From Protopterus annectens (taxonomy: Eukaryota > Chordata > Ceratodontiformes > Protopteridae): a DNA stretch of 64,000 nucleotides. The notes beneath the pieces were generated by a model that was given only the letters and a program-made list of their open reading frames with translations, was not told where the DNA came from and did no database searches. Below are positions 1 through 11,999 of this stretch, in pieces. Positions within the stretch are counted from its first letter, which is position 1. Every line of letters starts with the position of its first letter. The DNA is taken from contig NC_056743.1 of the NCBI RefSeq assembly GCF_019279795.1, positions 628,182,019 through 628,246,018 of the forward strand. Direction: 5' to 3'. The translations under genes and the position numbers were made by a program.

Positions 1-130
1 ACCCACACAAACAGATGGAGGACATGTAGTCTCCACAACACTTTTTTTCAAACCTTCAAGCCAAGAATCAAACTGGGGAACCTCTTGCTGTGAGGTGATA
101 GCACTATCCACTGCACCATTGTGCTGCACT
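1..130 (-). repeat. SINE fragment, tRNA-like head (L2-tailed family)
   Basis: The plus strand reads through a phrase also found at 45375-45620 and 53455-53930: a segment around 'gaggacatg', then 'ccaagaatcaaac', 'ctcttgctgtgaggtgatag' and 'ccactgcaccat'. Read on the minus strand this is the tRNA-derived head of a SINE (A box like tggtgcagtgg, B box like ggttcaannct). The 3' part lies outside the window or is lost. Related sequences are widespread in fish and other vertebrates (V-SINE-like); the family name is inferred. Confidence 0.6.
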
Positions 131-734
131 AAGAAATACATTAAACAAAGTAACATCAATTCCTCCAAATCTTAAGTGGATTGAAATATGAATAGGTAAA
201 ACTACCAATGTAAGAATAATATTAATTATTTTACTGAAAGGTGCAACTAGGCCCTGCCCAACTTGCCTTCCTTTTTATTTTACCCTTCCACCTGCTTAGT
301 GCTCATCTGAATTCCCCCACTGTCTTCTACTACACCATCGTTCCACAGCAATGAGCTTCCTAGCCTCACTCTCTTTTCTGTGAAGTAGAAGTAACAATAT
401 AGTTCTTAACCTACCCTCTTCAGTGGCCATTTGTGCTACCCCGTTCTCTTTTCTGTGTTCTGCTTTTGTCTACACCCTTAGAGTATAGGAAGGTCCATAC
501 AGGCATCCCTGTCATTTCTGTCCTCCAGTGAATGCACACTCATGCATTCATTTCACATTTTCCAGTTTCCCAGTGCTACTTTAGCTGGCATTGTGATACA
601 CCCATTATTGTATGATCATGAAATAAATAAGCTGGACTTCATTTTCACTGTAGTGCTGCAGTCTCCTTGTCCACGATCACACACATATGCACATAAACAA
701 CTAGAGCACACCTAGTGGTATAACTAAAAGTCAG
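131..734. other. unassigned AT-rich sequence
   Basis: No coding similarity, inverted repeat or shared repeat was recognised here. There are stop codons in all frames at normal density. Confidence 0.5.
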
Positions 735-1325
735 ATTAGTCATTACAGCAAGTTACATTTAAATTCCAGGGCTTCAGCCCATACACCTAGCTTGCCAGCA
801 ATAACGTGTCAGCTCATGGAGAGTGGATAGAAATTAAAAGAGCAGCATACCATATTGAGAGAAACTACCTCCACAACACTGCACATGCTTTCTCCTCTCA
901 GCCTCCTACTCTTTGGCAAGCTCTCCCCATCAGCATTAAGGAAATCAACACTTATTCCAAATGCAGAATGCAATTCAAAAAGCACTTCCTCACCAAAGAC
1001 AAATGCTCTTGGTTCAAAACAGGACATACCATCTAACCTATCCCCTTTCCAAATCTCTTACCCTCTCTCAAGATTCACTGAAGATTGACCCACTTTATAT
1101 TTCGCACATTACACTCTGCTTGATTGTACATTACACTGTGCTTGTTCACTAGAATGTATATACATAGTTTTTTTATATATAATTAGTCTGAGCTAGCCTG
1201 TTATTACTTATATTTCTGTATTTTTGTTTCTGAAATGTTTTATATTTCATCAGGGCTGAGCCTGAAACTGGTTGATATTAATTAGCACACTACCTTGATA
1301 AACAAGTATAAATAAATAAATAAAA
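735..1325 (+). mobile_element. L2-like LINE, 5'-truncated 3' end
   Basis: The frame at 806-1036 reads like the C-terminal end of a Jockey-superfamily (L2/CR1) LINE protein, with an LWQALPISIKEI block followed by FKKHFLTK. The same pattern (WNxLPxxI, then FKxxLK) closes the intact 337-residue frame at 30362-31375. A 3' UTR of about 280 bp follows and ends in 'gataaacaagt' plus an AAATAAAT-type tail near 1310-1325. The other L2-like copies in the window share this tail. The copy lacks endonuclease and RT, as expected for 5' truncation during target-primed reverse transcription. Confidence 0.6.
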
Positions 1326-3095
1326 TACAGATTAAATGCTACTGCTTGGCTGCCTGAAGCCTTAGTACTGTATATAACTGTACGACAGAAATGCTTGATG
1401 CAATAAAGATATTCAGCACTGGATGCAAGCAATGGTTCTTTCAATTTTGTCACATGGATGTGAAAGTTGGTTAGTGAAGAAACCTTATAGGAAGAAAACT
1501 GATAACTAATATTTTTTAATTATGGCACTGGAGAAGAATATTGTACTATGGACTGTCCAAAAAAAAAATCAGTCAGTATCTTGGGCGATAAAAACCCAAA
1601 TATTCAACAGAAGCTCAAATGATAACACTGACTTTATACTTCAGACATATCAGGTAAAGAGAAAGATCATTAGAAAAGACAAAATGCTTGGCAATGTCAA
1701 AGGTCAGTGTAAACAATGAAGACCTGCTGTGCTTTGGACTGATGTACTGACTATACACTGGATATCCCTCTCTCAGTGACTAGACATTTAACTGAAGACC
1801 GAACACAGTTCAAGCTACTAATCTGTGGAGATGCCAAAACCTAACACTGACATAATGATAAGTAAAAACAACATTCAGCATTCACAGCAAAAACTCCTAA
1901 CATAACCATATGCACATGGATTCACAGATATCGCCTTTGTAAAACTTTTATCTGTTCCTCTGGAGTAATGTTTCTCAAAATATGTTTATAAATCAGAATC
2001 CCAGATATTACTTTTAAATTCAATTTATCAGCAGTACAGTACACCAATGAGTCTTCAACCCTAACATTAGCAAAACCATCTAATAAACTGTAATATACTA
2101 GAGAAATTCTAATGAGAAAAAAAAAAACTTCTTGAGCTACATATAGAACCCATAAATATATATTTAAATCTCTTCCCAGGACATAAATGTCTTGGTTTTA
2201 GCATATATATTTGGTAACATTGTGTAATAGATCACTCAGTATAAACTCGACTGATGCAATGCTGAGAATGCCTAACCACGATAATGGTATAAACTTGTGC
2301 TACTAATTTTAAAATAGAAAAATAAGATAATTTTCTTGATTGACAATGAATATTAAAACAGTCATTTATCTTGCCAGGCTTTCAGTAGTTAGATTTTGTG
2401 TTAATTACAGTATTAAAAATGCTAGAAGTCACGTGTTCAGAATACTAATCCTTTGAACAGTGAGAGGGTATTCCTTTGGGTTGCCAGCAACTCTTGCTGA
2501 GAACAGAAATGGGACTCTTGAAGGCCAAAAGGTCAGTTAGGGCAGTCAAGACTTAGCATTTAAAGGCCTGCTTTCTTCTGTTTTTGTGAAGGGAAGAGCT
2601 GTATCATGTGGCTAACTGCTGATGTAAGTTGTAGGTATATTTATTCCCAGTATCACTTCCAGTCGTGACCTGCAGCAAATATGTTAGTGAATGGGAATTC
2701 AAATGGCCATGCTTTCAGAATGTCATTGGATTCATGAATTTCTTTTAGGTAGACAAACCTGAATTACACTTATGTTAAGGCTTATCCTTCTGAGAAAGAG
2801 CAATTGAAAGGTCCCATAATGCTTTGAATGTGGCCTCAACAGATGGACTGGACAGCTTTATTTAATTTGACTGGCTCACAGTCAGATGAAAAAACCACTG
2901 TAGATGTAGCTTGCCAAAATATAAATCAACAAAACCTGGGAATCTCAAATAGGGACATACCAAGAAAAGTAAAGCAATACTGCAAAACTGTCAAATGTAA
3001 ACTCTATGATTTCACAGGGCAAGCCCTCTCACAACCTCACGGGGGAGGCTTCCTCCTCACCTTTTTCTTTAATCCCATCTTCATGGTGACACTAC
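1326..3095. other. unassigned AT-rich sequence
   Basis: About 1.8 kb of low-GC DNA. I recognise no gene, terminal repeat or LINE motif in it. The short open frames at 1522-1719 and 2828-3103 have no family signature. Confidence 0.4.
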
Positions 3096-3097
3096 TT

Positions 3098-4815
3098 TCA
3101 TAGGTTCTTACTTGGCTTACAACCAAGTTGACCACTGAGAAGCTCAGTCACATCACCCAGTACTGATGGGAGAGCAACTGTGCTCCCCCATTAATTATAT
3201 CTTTGTCTCATATCCCAGGTGAACATTTATCACTCATCCAGTCATCCAGACTGATTTTAATGGTTGCTAGGAAAGTACTCTGCTTAATTTGTAAGGGCAG
3301 CCTATTCTACAAATGTGAAATATGTTGGGTTAGGTGCCTGTCGCAGTATTTGGTTATATTAGCAACTGGTGTGTGGATTACATGTGCACTTTATCACAGG
3401 TTCTGTTTAGCTGAAGGAGTTCAAAGAGTGATGGGTCATTCGTAGCATGGAGGGTTAAATGGAGATCAACAGTCAGAAGTCTATATGATACTAAGTAGAG
3501 TGACAGGGTTTTTAACCTGTCAGAACAGCTAAGGATACTGAGACCTGAGATATTTTTGTTGAGGAAACACTGAGGTTTCCCAAGTTGTTTTGGGTGCTTA
3601 ATGAGGTACGTGTCAAAGGAGGTATTGTACTTAGTGATGGAACTGACAAGGGAGGAATTAAGTGGGACTATAACATCTTAGAACCTTAAAGTGGTACTAC
3701 AGAGGACAAGGTGTGCAAGGCAGAATGATTTTCTAACTACCATAAAGACATGGTGGTCAAAAGAGAGTGTGTTGTTGACAAATGTACCCAAGTCCCTGAT
3801 GTCTGTTCCATGTTTAAGAGGATTATTATTTACATGGTAAGTAGATATACTGCTACTTTACCAAAATGATACACATATACTGCATTTCTTGGCATTGATA
3901 GTAAACCAAGGATTAACACATTAAGCATTTGCTTTGTGCAGTCTGGAGAATATGAAGATCAGAACATGATTTGATGATCACTGCCACTTTACAGTCATCA
4001 GCAAATGTGGTAAGCCATACTCATACATCTCAACTGTTGATTTTTGCCTCCTATTTTGGTCTGTTCCTCATAAAATTTGTGGTTACATGGCAAATCACGG
4101 GGATGATCAAAGGAGTGAAGTCACTAAATAGTGACATACATTTGAGTTTCAGCCTTCAAATTCTTCAGAAAATGTATGTTAACACAAGCCCTGATACTGT
4201 AGCAACTTTATAAGTTTATAAGAGCAATATTTCAAAATTGTCCCTATTTGTGGGGTTTTGTCCCCTCATTTTAGCAGGCTTTGGCCAGATTTCTTGCACT
4301 AAGAGGTTGAGAGTTAGGACCATAGTTCATTGTTACAAGCTTTCAGTCCAGAGAAATACTTACCAAACAGGAGGCCCCAACAGGGTCATGTGGGATACTG
4401 GTGGTGATGCTGTTCTTTCTAGAGCAAACATCTCTGATCTTAACAGTATGGTTTCTGTCAGACAGCCAGTTATCTATCTAGCAAACTATTTATGAGTTAA
4501 TATAGAATTGAAAGACTATGCAAATAATCCTGGCATGGGGGAATGGGGGATAGTGCCAAAGGACTTGGCAAAGACCAGATAAGCAGTGTGGACTGTATGT
4601 CACTTATCCATGGCCTCAGTAATCTTTTCAAAAACTATACAAGGTTTAGTAGGTAAGAACTGCCTTTTACAACTCCAAACTGATGTGGATCCAGGGATAA
4701 CATCACCTATATTGTTTATTAGTTCATCTGCAGTACGTTCCATAAGTTTACAATTACTATTATTGAGACTAATTGTTCTGTAATTCCCAGGGTCAGAATT
4801 AAATATAAATTAAGT
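3098..4815 (-). mobile_element. CR1 LINE fragment (RT to 3' end), interrupted
   Basis: Minus-strand translation matches the better CR1 copy at 55.65-59.99 kb. From 4815 downward it gives the RT blocks ending ELINNIGDV and EAMDKWHTVHTAYL (compare MDLINRDIGHL and KAMDKRKMVHTAYLDLAKAF). Around 3460-3560 it gives the C-terminal RLKTLSLYLVSYRLL block. The left end near 3098 reads 'cataggttcttac', the complement of a CR1-type terminal octamer. The element is 5' truncated and full of stops, and a foreign repeat at 4236-4400 splits it between the RT core and the catalytic region. Confidence 0.7.
4236..4400 (-). repeat. dispersed 'gtccc' repeat, inserted in CR1
   Basis: The minus strand reads 'caacctcttagtgcaagaaa', 'ctggccaaagc', then 'tagggacaattttgaaatat'. 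The same ordered blocks recur on the plus strand at about 50865-51060, 51440-51620, 52900-53130 and 53155-53420. The copy interrupts CR1 coding sequence, so it is a mobile or duplicated unit. The copies lack coding potential, so I take it for a non-autonomous DNA transposon or SINE of unknown class. Confidence 0.5.
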
Positions 4816-5364
4816 GTGTGTGTATATCAGGGGGCTTGCTTCCTTTAAAAAAAAAAAAGTTGAATGCTGCACTTTTTTACATGCAGATTGAGGCTGTAGA
4901 CTTCAAGGTTACTACTTCTCAGACACTTGTGCTTTCTGTATGCTTGATTTCTGACTGTATTCTGTTTCACTTTAAATTGAAGATAGGAAATAAACCAGAC
5001 CAGAGACACAAAGAAATTTAAGTCTGGGGAGGAATGAATGTGTAGTACCTCTGAAAAAATAAAGTTTAATTTTGTATGGGTGTATGTCAAAAGCACATGA
5101 TCTTTTAATGATTTATTTCATCATTTTTCATAACAATGAGAAAATATATGCACCAGTTTAAAAATATATATGTCAAATAATACTTCACATTAGGCAACTT
5201 AAAAATGCTAACATGTTTGTCACATCCAGAATCCAGCACTGAATATCTTTTGCAGCAATTGTTTTCAGACAACACAAACTATTTTGATGATGTTTGGCAT
5301 CAGACAGTTGCCATATCACCAGAGGTCACTCCTCGAACTGCACTGTAAATGGTCTCTTTCTGAA
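4816..5364. other. unassigned sequence
   Basis: AT-rich stretch between two minus-strand LINE copies. I see no recognisable element. Confidence 0.4.
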
Positions 5365-6725
5365 AAGCTGTTTATTTATTATTTAGTTATTATTTATTTT
5401 ACATTTGTTGACCGAGTATGTCTGACTGAGCTGAAGAGCCCTTTTTCAGTGAAGGCCTGGGGAGAAAAGCTCCACACATTAGACAGTTCTACATTTTAAG
5501 AACAATTAATAACAATAAGATAATACATAGTCCATGCAATACAAGAACAAAAAATATTCAGAAATGTATTCAATGAGAATAAAAATACGAACTTAGGACA
5601 TTACTTAGTGTAAGAGAGATCATATTAAAACATCTACAAGAAATTTTTCAGGAATGTGGTTCTAATAGAATAAGATTTATAAGCTTAGGACTTTATGTAG
5701 GGTATTAGAGAACATATTTTAAAAGTTTTTGCTAGACAGTACATGTATTATTAGAGAACATATTTTAAAAGTTTTTGCTAGACAGCACGTGTATTATCAA
5801 ATGAACCAGAAATGTGTTAGCAGATCAGGTGGAAAAGTTCAGTTATTAGGATTAGTGACGGGAAGTAGAGAGCAGGGGATTTGTTGTCTATTAGATGGGG
5901 GAAATAATTTAGGGAGTGTGAGTACAGTGGCAAGTCCAGTGACATTTTACATATTCTTTGGTGGCACTCTTAAATTGTTTAGGATGTGTGAGGGTTCTAA
6001 CTTCAAGAGAGTTTATTCCAAGCCAAAGAATGATGGTAGGTATATATGCTGCAACCGGATTTGGTCTTGGGTTTGTAGATATGTAGTAGGTCTTGGGTGC
6101 AGCTCCAGAGGGATCTGGTTGGAGAATAGTGGGAGAAAAAAGAGGATAGAACTGGACAATAGGAGGACTGGTATAGGATAGAGTGGATGATTTGGAGCTG
6201 AAAGAAGAGAAGCTGGTGGGATAGTTCTAGCCAGTTTAGGTGTTTTAGAGAGAGACAGTGATGTGATTTATATGGTTTTTGGGCAGCAAATCTAGCTACC
6301 TTGTTGTAAGAATACTAGTTTTTGTAGTAGAGAAGAACTGAGATTTGTGAGGATTTTGGAGCTATACATTAGAGTAGGTAGGAGGGAAGCATGAGAGAGA
6401 GAGTGATCTTAGCTTCAGTAGTCAGAAACTTCTTGTTTCTGTACAGGAACCCTAATTTCTGGTGTTTTTTTTTTCTGATACAATTATTTACATGTAGGTC
6501 AAATTTAAGTTGATCATCAATGGTGACGTCAAGGAGTTTTGTGCTGGATTCCACTTCAATGGGAATGCTATTAAGTGACAGTATGGAGAAGGAGGATTTA
6601 ATGTGGTCAGCATTTTTAGGAAGAAAGAGTAACAGTTTAGTTTTTTTGGGGTTGAGGATGAGCTGGTCATTGGTGAGCCAGGTTTCAAATGAATTAAAGG
6701 ACGTTCAGCATCTAGTAACTAGGTA
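5365..6725 (-). mobile_element. L2-like LINE, 5'-truncated 3' third
   Basis: The left end is a TTTATT-rich tail followed by 'acatttgttgaccgag' and 'ggcctggggagaaaagctcc', the 3' signature shared with copies at 11590, 21168 and 30031. Minus-strand translation of 6725-6370 gives a LINE block after the catalytic motif: LILNPKKTKLL, then a DVTIDDQLKFDLHVNN block. It parallels LLLNPKKTKLLLF and GVTIDNHLNFDDHIN in the intact copy at 30362-31375. The remaining 3' coding part and UTR are scrambled by stops. No full RT remains. Confidence 0.75.
5703..5798. repeat. tandem duplication, unit about 46 bp
   Basis: The segment starting 'tattagagaacatattttaa' and ending 'gctagacagtacatgtat' is followed immediately by a second, nearly identical copy ending in 'gacagcacgtgtat'. 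It lies inside the 3' UTR part of the L2-like LINE at 5365-6725. Confidence 0.8.
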
Positions 6726-6894
6726 ATCTGACTGAAATTAAACTGATACAGGAATCAGAAAACAATGCCTTAAATTCAGTGGCCGCTGAGGGACTATAGC
6801 TGCACTTTACATCCCTTCCTTCTTGGGCCCTTTTGCAGTCACAACCTGGGTAAATACAACATATGATTATTTTGTGGAGTCAGTTAACTTACAG

Positions 6895-7060
6895 TTTTAA
6901 TATGAAACAGAAGGAAACTTGAGTACTCGGAGAAAACCCATGCAAACATGTGGGCAATGAATATATTCTGCACTGTCAGCAGCTGGAGGTTGTAACTGAT
7001 TCCTGGGCTGTGTGCAGAAACATTACCCACTGAGGAACTATGCTGCCCTGGGGCATACAC
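6895..7060 (-). repeat. SINE-like fragment
   Basis: 'cggagaaaacccatgcaaac' and a following 'ggttgtaactgattcctggg' phrase, ending 'ctgaggaactatgctgccc', match the SINE signature (gagaaaacccatg, then the tRNA-like head) seen more clearly at 45375-45620. The copy is strongly decayed. Confidence 0.4.
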
Positions 7061-7714
7061 ATGCTGACTTTGCTGGAATTTGCCTACTGAAACATCTATG
7101 GTATTTCTACAACTTTGTGTTTTGGCCTTGCTCCCCAGTGTACCCTCCAGTACCTTTTAACCTTCTATAGTACACTTTACTGGTCCAGTCCTAAGTCAAA
7201 GAACAACTCTGACTACACATTTCCTCATCACAAATCTGTTTTAGTTCTCATCCCTGCAGTTCTGTTCCATTTTCTGTTTTCTTTCATTTGGTCTTTCCTT
7301 AATCTAAACACTCTAGGTAATCTATATCCTGCAGTGATTCTTTTTTAACAATTTATCCATAATCTCCAGCACCTATCAGCACTTCACATTGTTATCATGC
7401 AATTGCTTTACTCTGTTGGTTTCCTAGTTGCTTCTTCTCTTTACCAATCCACTTACCATCCTACATTCCAAGCCTTTTTGTATTCCTCTACATTTTAATG
7501 CCATACTGAAGTGCTGTTTTACACTAAGCCTTATAAATAAATGAATAAATAAATACACCAGTCCTGCTGGCTGTTCAGCAAACATGACTTAGCCCACCCA
7601 TAGCCCTTCCATTCTTTCCACATAAGGATGAGAGTTAGGGGCTACTAGAGTGTCTTGCTTTATAATGCAGCTGTGGGAGTTATAATTTTAGGACCTATTC
7701 CTGTCAATATTCCT
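7061..7714. other. unassigned sequence with a possible LINE tail
   Basis: Mostly unrecognised. At 7530-7558 a run of 'aataaatgaataaataaata' resembles the A-rich tail of a plus-strand L2-like copy, but I could not identify a coding remnant upstream. Confidence 0.3.
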
Positions 7715-9475
7715 ATAGGTTCATAAATACTTACTAGGTTATGGATTTGTGAGAATAATAAGAAGCCTAGACTTACATTCCTGTGGTTGTTTTTAGCCCT
7801 TATATTTTGTATACAAATAACCCAGGGGTGAGAAGAACACAAATATGTTGAGACATTTCATTGTTGCCCCTATCCATGAGGGCCATGGATACAAAACCAG
7901 GGGTAAATTTGGTTTCTCATCCATCTGTTCATCAAAATTACATTTGAATGGAGTAAGAAAAGTAATTTGCTTTATGTGGAGAAGAAAAACCTATCTCTTC
8001 AACATGTGGGTATTTATGTTGCAAAACAGATAGAGCTCCCTTGAGCAGTTGCTCATGATACCACTGGAATTGTGAATGTGTAATAAGTCTGACCGGATAC
8101 AGTCTTTTGAGGCTGTATACATGAGGCAGAGGTCACCTCTTACTAACCTGTCTGATATCAAGAAGTGGGACAGGGCTTTGAGACAGTCTGCATAGTTTTT
8201 GTGATTTAAGCCCTTGATGTTTTATTTTTTTTAATTGAGAAAGCACTGTGATTGTTCCAGATGTGCTAAGTGTTTGAAAGGTACGCAATGAATGGGACAA
8301 TGATCAGCGTGATGAGAGCCGAGTATAGTGGAATGATTACATCCCTGGACCTGCACACCATACTTTTAGATTTAAGCTATGCGATGAAAGAGGACTTCCT
8401 TACTATAGCAGATACATGGTATCAATGGACTGTTCATTAACACAGGTTCCCAGATCCCTGAATATGGGAGCAGCTTGCCAGAGTGTGCTGTCAATGTGAT
8501 AGTTACAAGGGAAGTCATGCTTGCCAAAGGATACACCTATACATTTCTTGGCATTTAGTTTTAGTTCATGTTTTGACATTAGCTATTTGTTTGGGACAGG
8601 CCCTCTTGGGGGATTTTGGTGTCTTCTGGGGAGTTTATGATGACTCCATGTTTGCAGTTGCCTATATTCTTGATCAGCCATAAGCCCTTTAAGATTTGCT
8701 TTGATCTCAATGAAGTAAATGAGGTGTGGTCCAGAGACTGAACCCTGGGGTACACCACTAGTGACAAGCCTTTTGGAGGAGCTAGAACCACCTACCCTAA
8801 TTTTCTAGGTTCTGTGTGTCTGCCAATTTATTATCCAATTAGTTACATTGGAAATGTACATTTAGCTGGGAGAGTATATTTATTATAGTTTGAGCGTGGG
8901 ATGATGTTGAATGTCTTTGTGAATGTCTAGATATGTGGTGTATACTGCTTTGCTCTCATCCATCATTTCAGTAACCTTCTTGGACAAGTTGACAAGATTA
9001 AGTAGGCAGGACCTGCTCTTGATGAAGCTTAAGTGGCTTGGGACAAGAGTTTGTAGCTTATCATTGTTCTTATTTAGTAATTCAATAATGATCCTTTCCA
9101 TAGTCGTATACATGAGGCTGGTCAGGCTTATGGGTCTACAGTTTCCTGGGTCCACTGATGTCCCACTTTTGTGCAGGAAGATGATTTTTGCTGTCCTTCA
9201 TTCATCTGCCATGAGGCCTGTTTGGAGACTGATACTGAGTAACCTCTGTATAGAGTCTACAAAGCCACATTTCAGAATGACCAGGAGGTAGTCCAGTATA
9301 CTACCTGGCCCCAAAGAAGTATTGTCCTTGGCCTTGGTTAGTGCCTTGAGGACTTGTTCTCAGGAGATTTGATGGGGGGGGGGTTATAGATGAAGGTATG
9401 TGATCTGGAAATATGGGGGGAGTGAAGCTTCAAATAAATTTGTCCACTAGTACATTGGCTATGTCCTCTGAGTAT
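7715..9475 (-). mobile_element. CR1 LINE, 5'-truncated (RT to 3' end)
   Basis: Minus-strand frames match the CR1 at 55.65-59.99 kb in order. There is a pre-RT block YSEDIANVLVDKF near 9470-9425 and PGNCRPISLTSL with RSCLLNLVNLSKKV at 9155-8883. The block after the catalytic site, NCKHGVIINSPED with LSQTN, lies at 8791-8579, and a C-terminal block near 8240-8090. The left end at 7715 reads 'cctataggttcataaatact', the complement of a CR1 3' terminus. The YADD catalytic motif is degenerate. Stops and frameshifts throughout show it is dead. Confidence 0.8.
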
Positions 9476-9845
9476 GAGTATGGGATATCTCATATTGATA
9501 GGTTTTTACATAATCTTGATATTGGCTTTTATAGCACAGAATTATATTCCAAAGAAGAGGACACTTAGGCCAGAGCCCTATAGGATGCCTCTGAAGATAA
9601 TTTCTGTCTAGACCAAAACCCCCTGACATTAATTTTATGGGCTTTGTCAGATGGTCATTTACCAATCCATGAACTATGTATGGTTTAATGTTGAATTGGG
9701 AGAGCTTGTAAATAGTTTCAATACAGTGAGTAGTGGCAAGCTCCAGATAAGCAGCATGGGTACATACCACTGATCTATGGCCTCAGTAACCATTTCAAGG
9801 AACTCTGTATAGCTGAGAAGGCATGATCTGCATTTTTAAGCTGAA
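9476..9845 (-). mobile_element. second CR1 fragment (RT core)
   Basis: Minus-strand frame 9770-9459 reads AYLELATTHCIETIYKLSQF and NIKPYIVHGLVNDHL, matching AYLDLAKAFNTIPHLGIVDK and GIMPYVTRWVANWL of the better CR1 copy. This region lies upstream of sequence already present in the neighbouring fragment 7715-9475. It therefore represents another insertion or a duplication, not a continuation of the same copy. Confidence 0.65.
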
Positions 9846-10323
9846 CTGGTGTGTGTACCTTATAACGAATAAAGATCTTGTACATCTATTGTGACAAGTA
9901 CACAATCCAGTACGAATTGTAAATTTGCTAATCTGGATAAAAAAAATCCCATAAATCTTTACAGATATGGGTAATGCAACTGGTGGAGGGCTGAAGTAAA
10001 TTATCCACATATTTAGCTATGTAAAAAGTTTTGCTCCTGCCTGCATCAACAATCAGTCTCAGTGGTGGGTTTCAGATGTCTTTATGAATTTTCAGTATAC
10101 TGAATATACCTGCCACCACTGGGTGTTCATTGGATAAGTATTCATAGGGACTTTTGTCAATTTGTCCCTGCATGACCATGTCGTATGAGCAACCGTCAAT
10201 TTTAGAATAAGCAATATTAAGTTCATTTTTTGATACCTGTGCGCACCTGTCAGTAAAAAGGAGCATGAACATCTTATTGTTATAATCCTCGACATCCATA
10301 ATGTTCAAACAATAACCCACCAC
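9846..10323 (-). mobile_element. PLE 5' part, inverted
   Basis: The minus-strand frame 10323-10072 carries PLE N-terminal motifs: SKNELNIAYSKID and, before a stop, FSILKIHKD. After the stop come PPLRLIVDAGRSKTF and YIAKYVDNLLQPS, continuing to about 9850. The complete PLE at 13.6-18.7 kb has the equivalent SLNELNIAYQRID and SIPKIHK. It points away from the adjoining plus-strand PLE piece and overlaps it in content, so the two halves form a head-to-head arrangement. It is non-functional. Confidence 0.75.
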
Positions 10324-11045
10324 TGAGACTGGCTGTTGATGCAGGCAGGAGCAAAACTTTTTACATAGCTAAATATGTGGATAATTTACTTCAGCCATCC
10401 ACCAGGTGCATTACCCATATCTATTAGATGTACAAGATCTTTATTTGGTCATTCCACACAAGGAGGGACCTGATTGGGTGGAAAGTATGCTCTTTGACAT
10501 AGGGTTATTGAACAACAATGACACCAACACAGCTGTCACACTTGTGGAATTAGTCATGAGCAACAACTGTCTGTATTTTGAAGAACAACTATTCAAACAA
10601 ATGAGTGGAGTGACAATGGGTGCCTCATGTGCTCTGAGCTATGCCAACCTATTTATGGCATATTGGGAGAAGCAATTTGTGTTCAATAGTATATTTGCTG
10701 ACAGTTGGTCCTTTTATATTAGGTACCTGGATGACATCTTTATCATTTGGACAGATTACTTGACGAAATTGAACGATTTTTTAATGTACATCAACAATAG
10801 CACCCGCTTTCTTAAATTTACCCACAACTTCGACAAGGACAAGATGGCATTTCTTGACGTCCTAGTTTCAAATGATTATTCAAAGGTTTGCTTTAGCTCC
10901 AACATTTTTCATAAGAAAACATTTTCCAGTTCTTATCTTCACTACGACAATTGGCATCCCAAATTTCAAAAAAGATTAGGTGTCAAGAGACAACTAGTCC
11001 GACTCACTCGGATGACATCTGATGATGCAGTGACTGCATTTATTC
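10316..11045 (+). pseudogene. PLE reverse transcriptase fragment
   Basis: The plus frame opens with PPLRLAVDAGRSKTF (from about 10316), a short deletion, and then DVQDLYLVIPHKEG. It continues with FEEQLFKQMSGVTMGASCAL and the catalytic IRYLDDIFIIW (YLDD at 10724-10735), then MAFLDVLVSNDYSK and RMTSDD. This is the PLE RT order: the metal-binding DVxDLY, the FKQxxGVxMGA block and the xLDD box. The frame is open for about 200 residues from 10406 but is truncated before the endonuclease. RTs of this type make cDNA from element RNA at a nicked target. Confidence 0.85.
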
Positions 11046-11384
11046 TGTTTTTGCTGTCAATAAATTGGATTTGTGGTTTGGACTTTGTTTTGTGTGGTTC
11101 CTGGGCCTCTACCTTCACTACTTGTGTTCTTGTTTTTTTTTTTCTTTTGGACTTATAAATGAAATCATGTTTATTGGTAAATAGATTTTCGCAAAAATAT
11201 TACATAAAATTAGGTGGTGGTTATGGAATAATGAGTGGGGGTCTAATAGGGATGAAAATTTAGTACGATTGTAAAGGAAATTATGAATATGTGTAAATAG
11301 ATTTGTATATCTATATATTCGTACATTCCTAAATATTTGTAAATATGCAAATATGTTGTAAATAAGAATTCCTTGTGTATAAAA
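11046..11384. other. unassigned, probably PLE-derived or unique
   Basis: The frame loses RT similarity after about 11045. No GIY-YIG endonuclease is seen. AT-rich, otherwise unrecognised. Confidence 0.3.
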
Positions 11385-11500
11385 ATAAAGGACCTCTCTC
11401 TTCTTGATAGGTGCTGTGGGATCTTTTACATCCAGTTGATCTGCTAGGAAATCAAGCAGATGGAACCTCAATTTAAAAATCTCATTTGAAGAATGGACAT
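11385..11500 (-). repeat. L2-related 3' UTR or SINE fragment
   Basis: The plus strand reads 'gataggtgctgtgggatctt', 'ttacatcca', then 'aacctcaatttaaaaatctc'. The element at 27960-28165 has the same ordered blocks ('gataggtgcaatgggatctt', then 'tttaacatctcatctgaagg'). Similar blocks lie near the 3' ends of vertebrate L2-type elements (recalled, not searched). Confidence 0.5.
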
Positions 11501-11589
11501 CAAGCATCATCCAGCAATACTTACCAGTCAGAAACCCAAGATCCCAAACATACAACCTCCTACAAGTAGTCAAACCTCACAATTATTAT

Positions 11590-11990
11590 GAGGACTCATT
11601 ATTTAATTATTTGACATTTGTTTACCAGGAAAGTCCAACTGAGATATATCTCATTTTCAAAGGAGGCCTGGGGGAGAAAAACTCCACATTGACATAATAT
11701 GTTTACAGTTAAATAAATTTGTTACAAAGTTTAATACGAAAGAATGACATATTAACTAAGTATAACATTCATTTTCAGTTCATACACTGTGAACCTATGC
11801 AAACATAATGCAAATAACTGGATAGCTATAACAGGATGAAAAAGAACATTGTCAGTAGGTAAAGACCTCAGAAGTTACATTTCACAGAAATGATATTAAA
11901 CAAAGTATACTCTGCGTACTCATATATGGAACTCTAGACCATCACATTTCAGAAATGAAAATAATCACTCACAGTTACTGTGCAAAGTAA
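11590..11990 (-). mobile_element. L2-like LINE 3' end, short copy
   Basis: The left end carries the 3' signature 'gacatttgtttaccaggaaa' and 'ggcctgggggagaaaaactc', preceded by a TTTAATTATT tail. About 300 bp of 3' UTR follows with no recognisable coding part. The right boundary is uncertain because a plus-strand copy follows directly. Confidence 0.6.
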
Positions 11991-11999
11991 AAATTGGAC

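Noticed and set aside
5729..6181. 150-codon plus-strand frame
   Set aside because: It overlaps the antisense of an L2-like LINE 3' region and contains a tandem duplication; no protein family signature.
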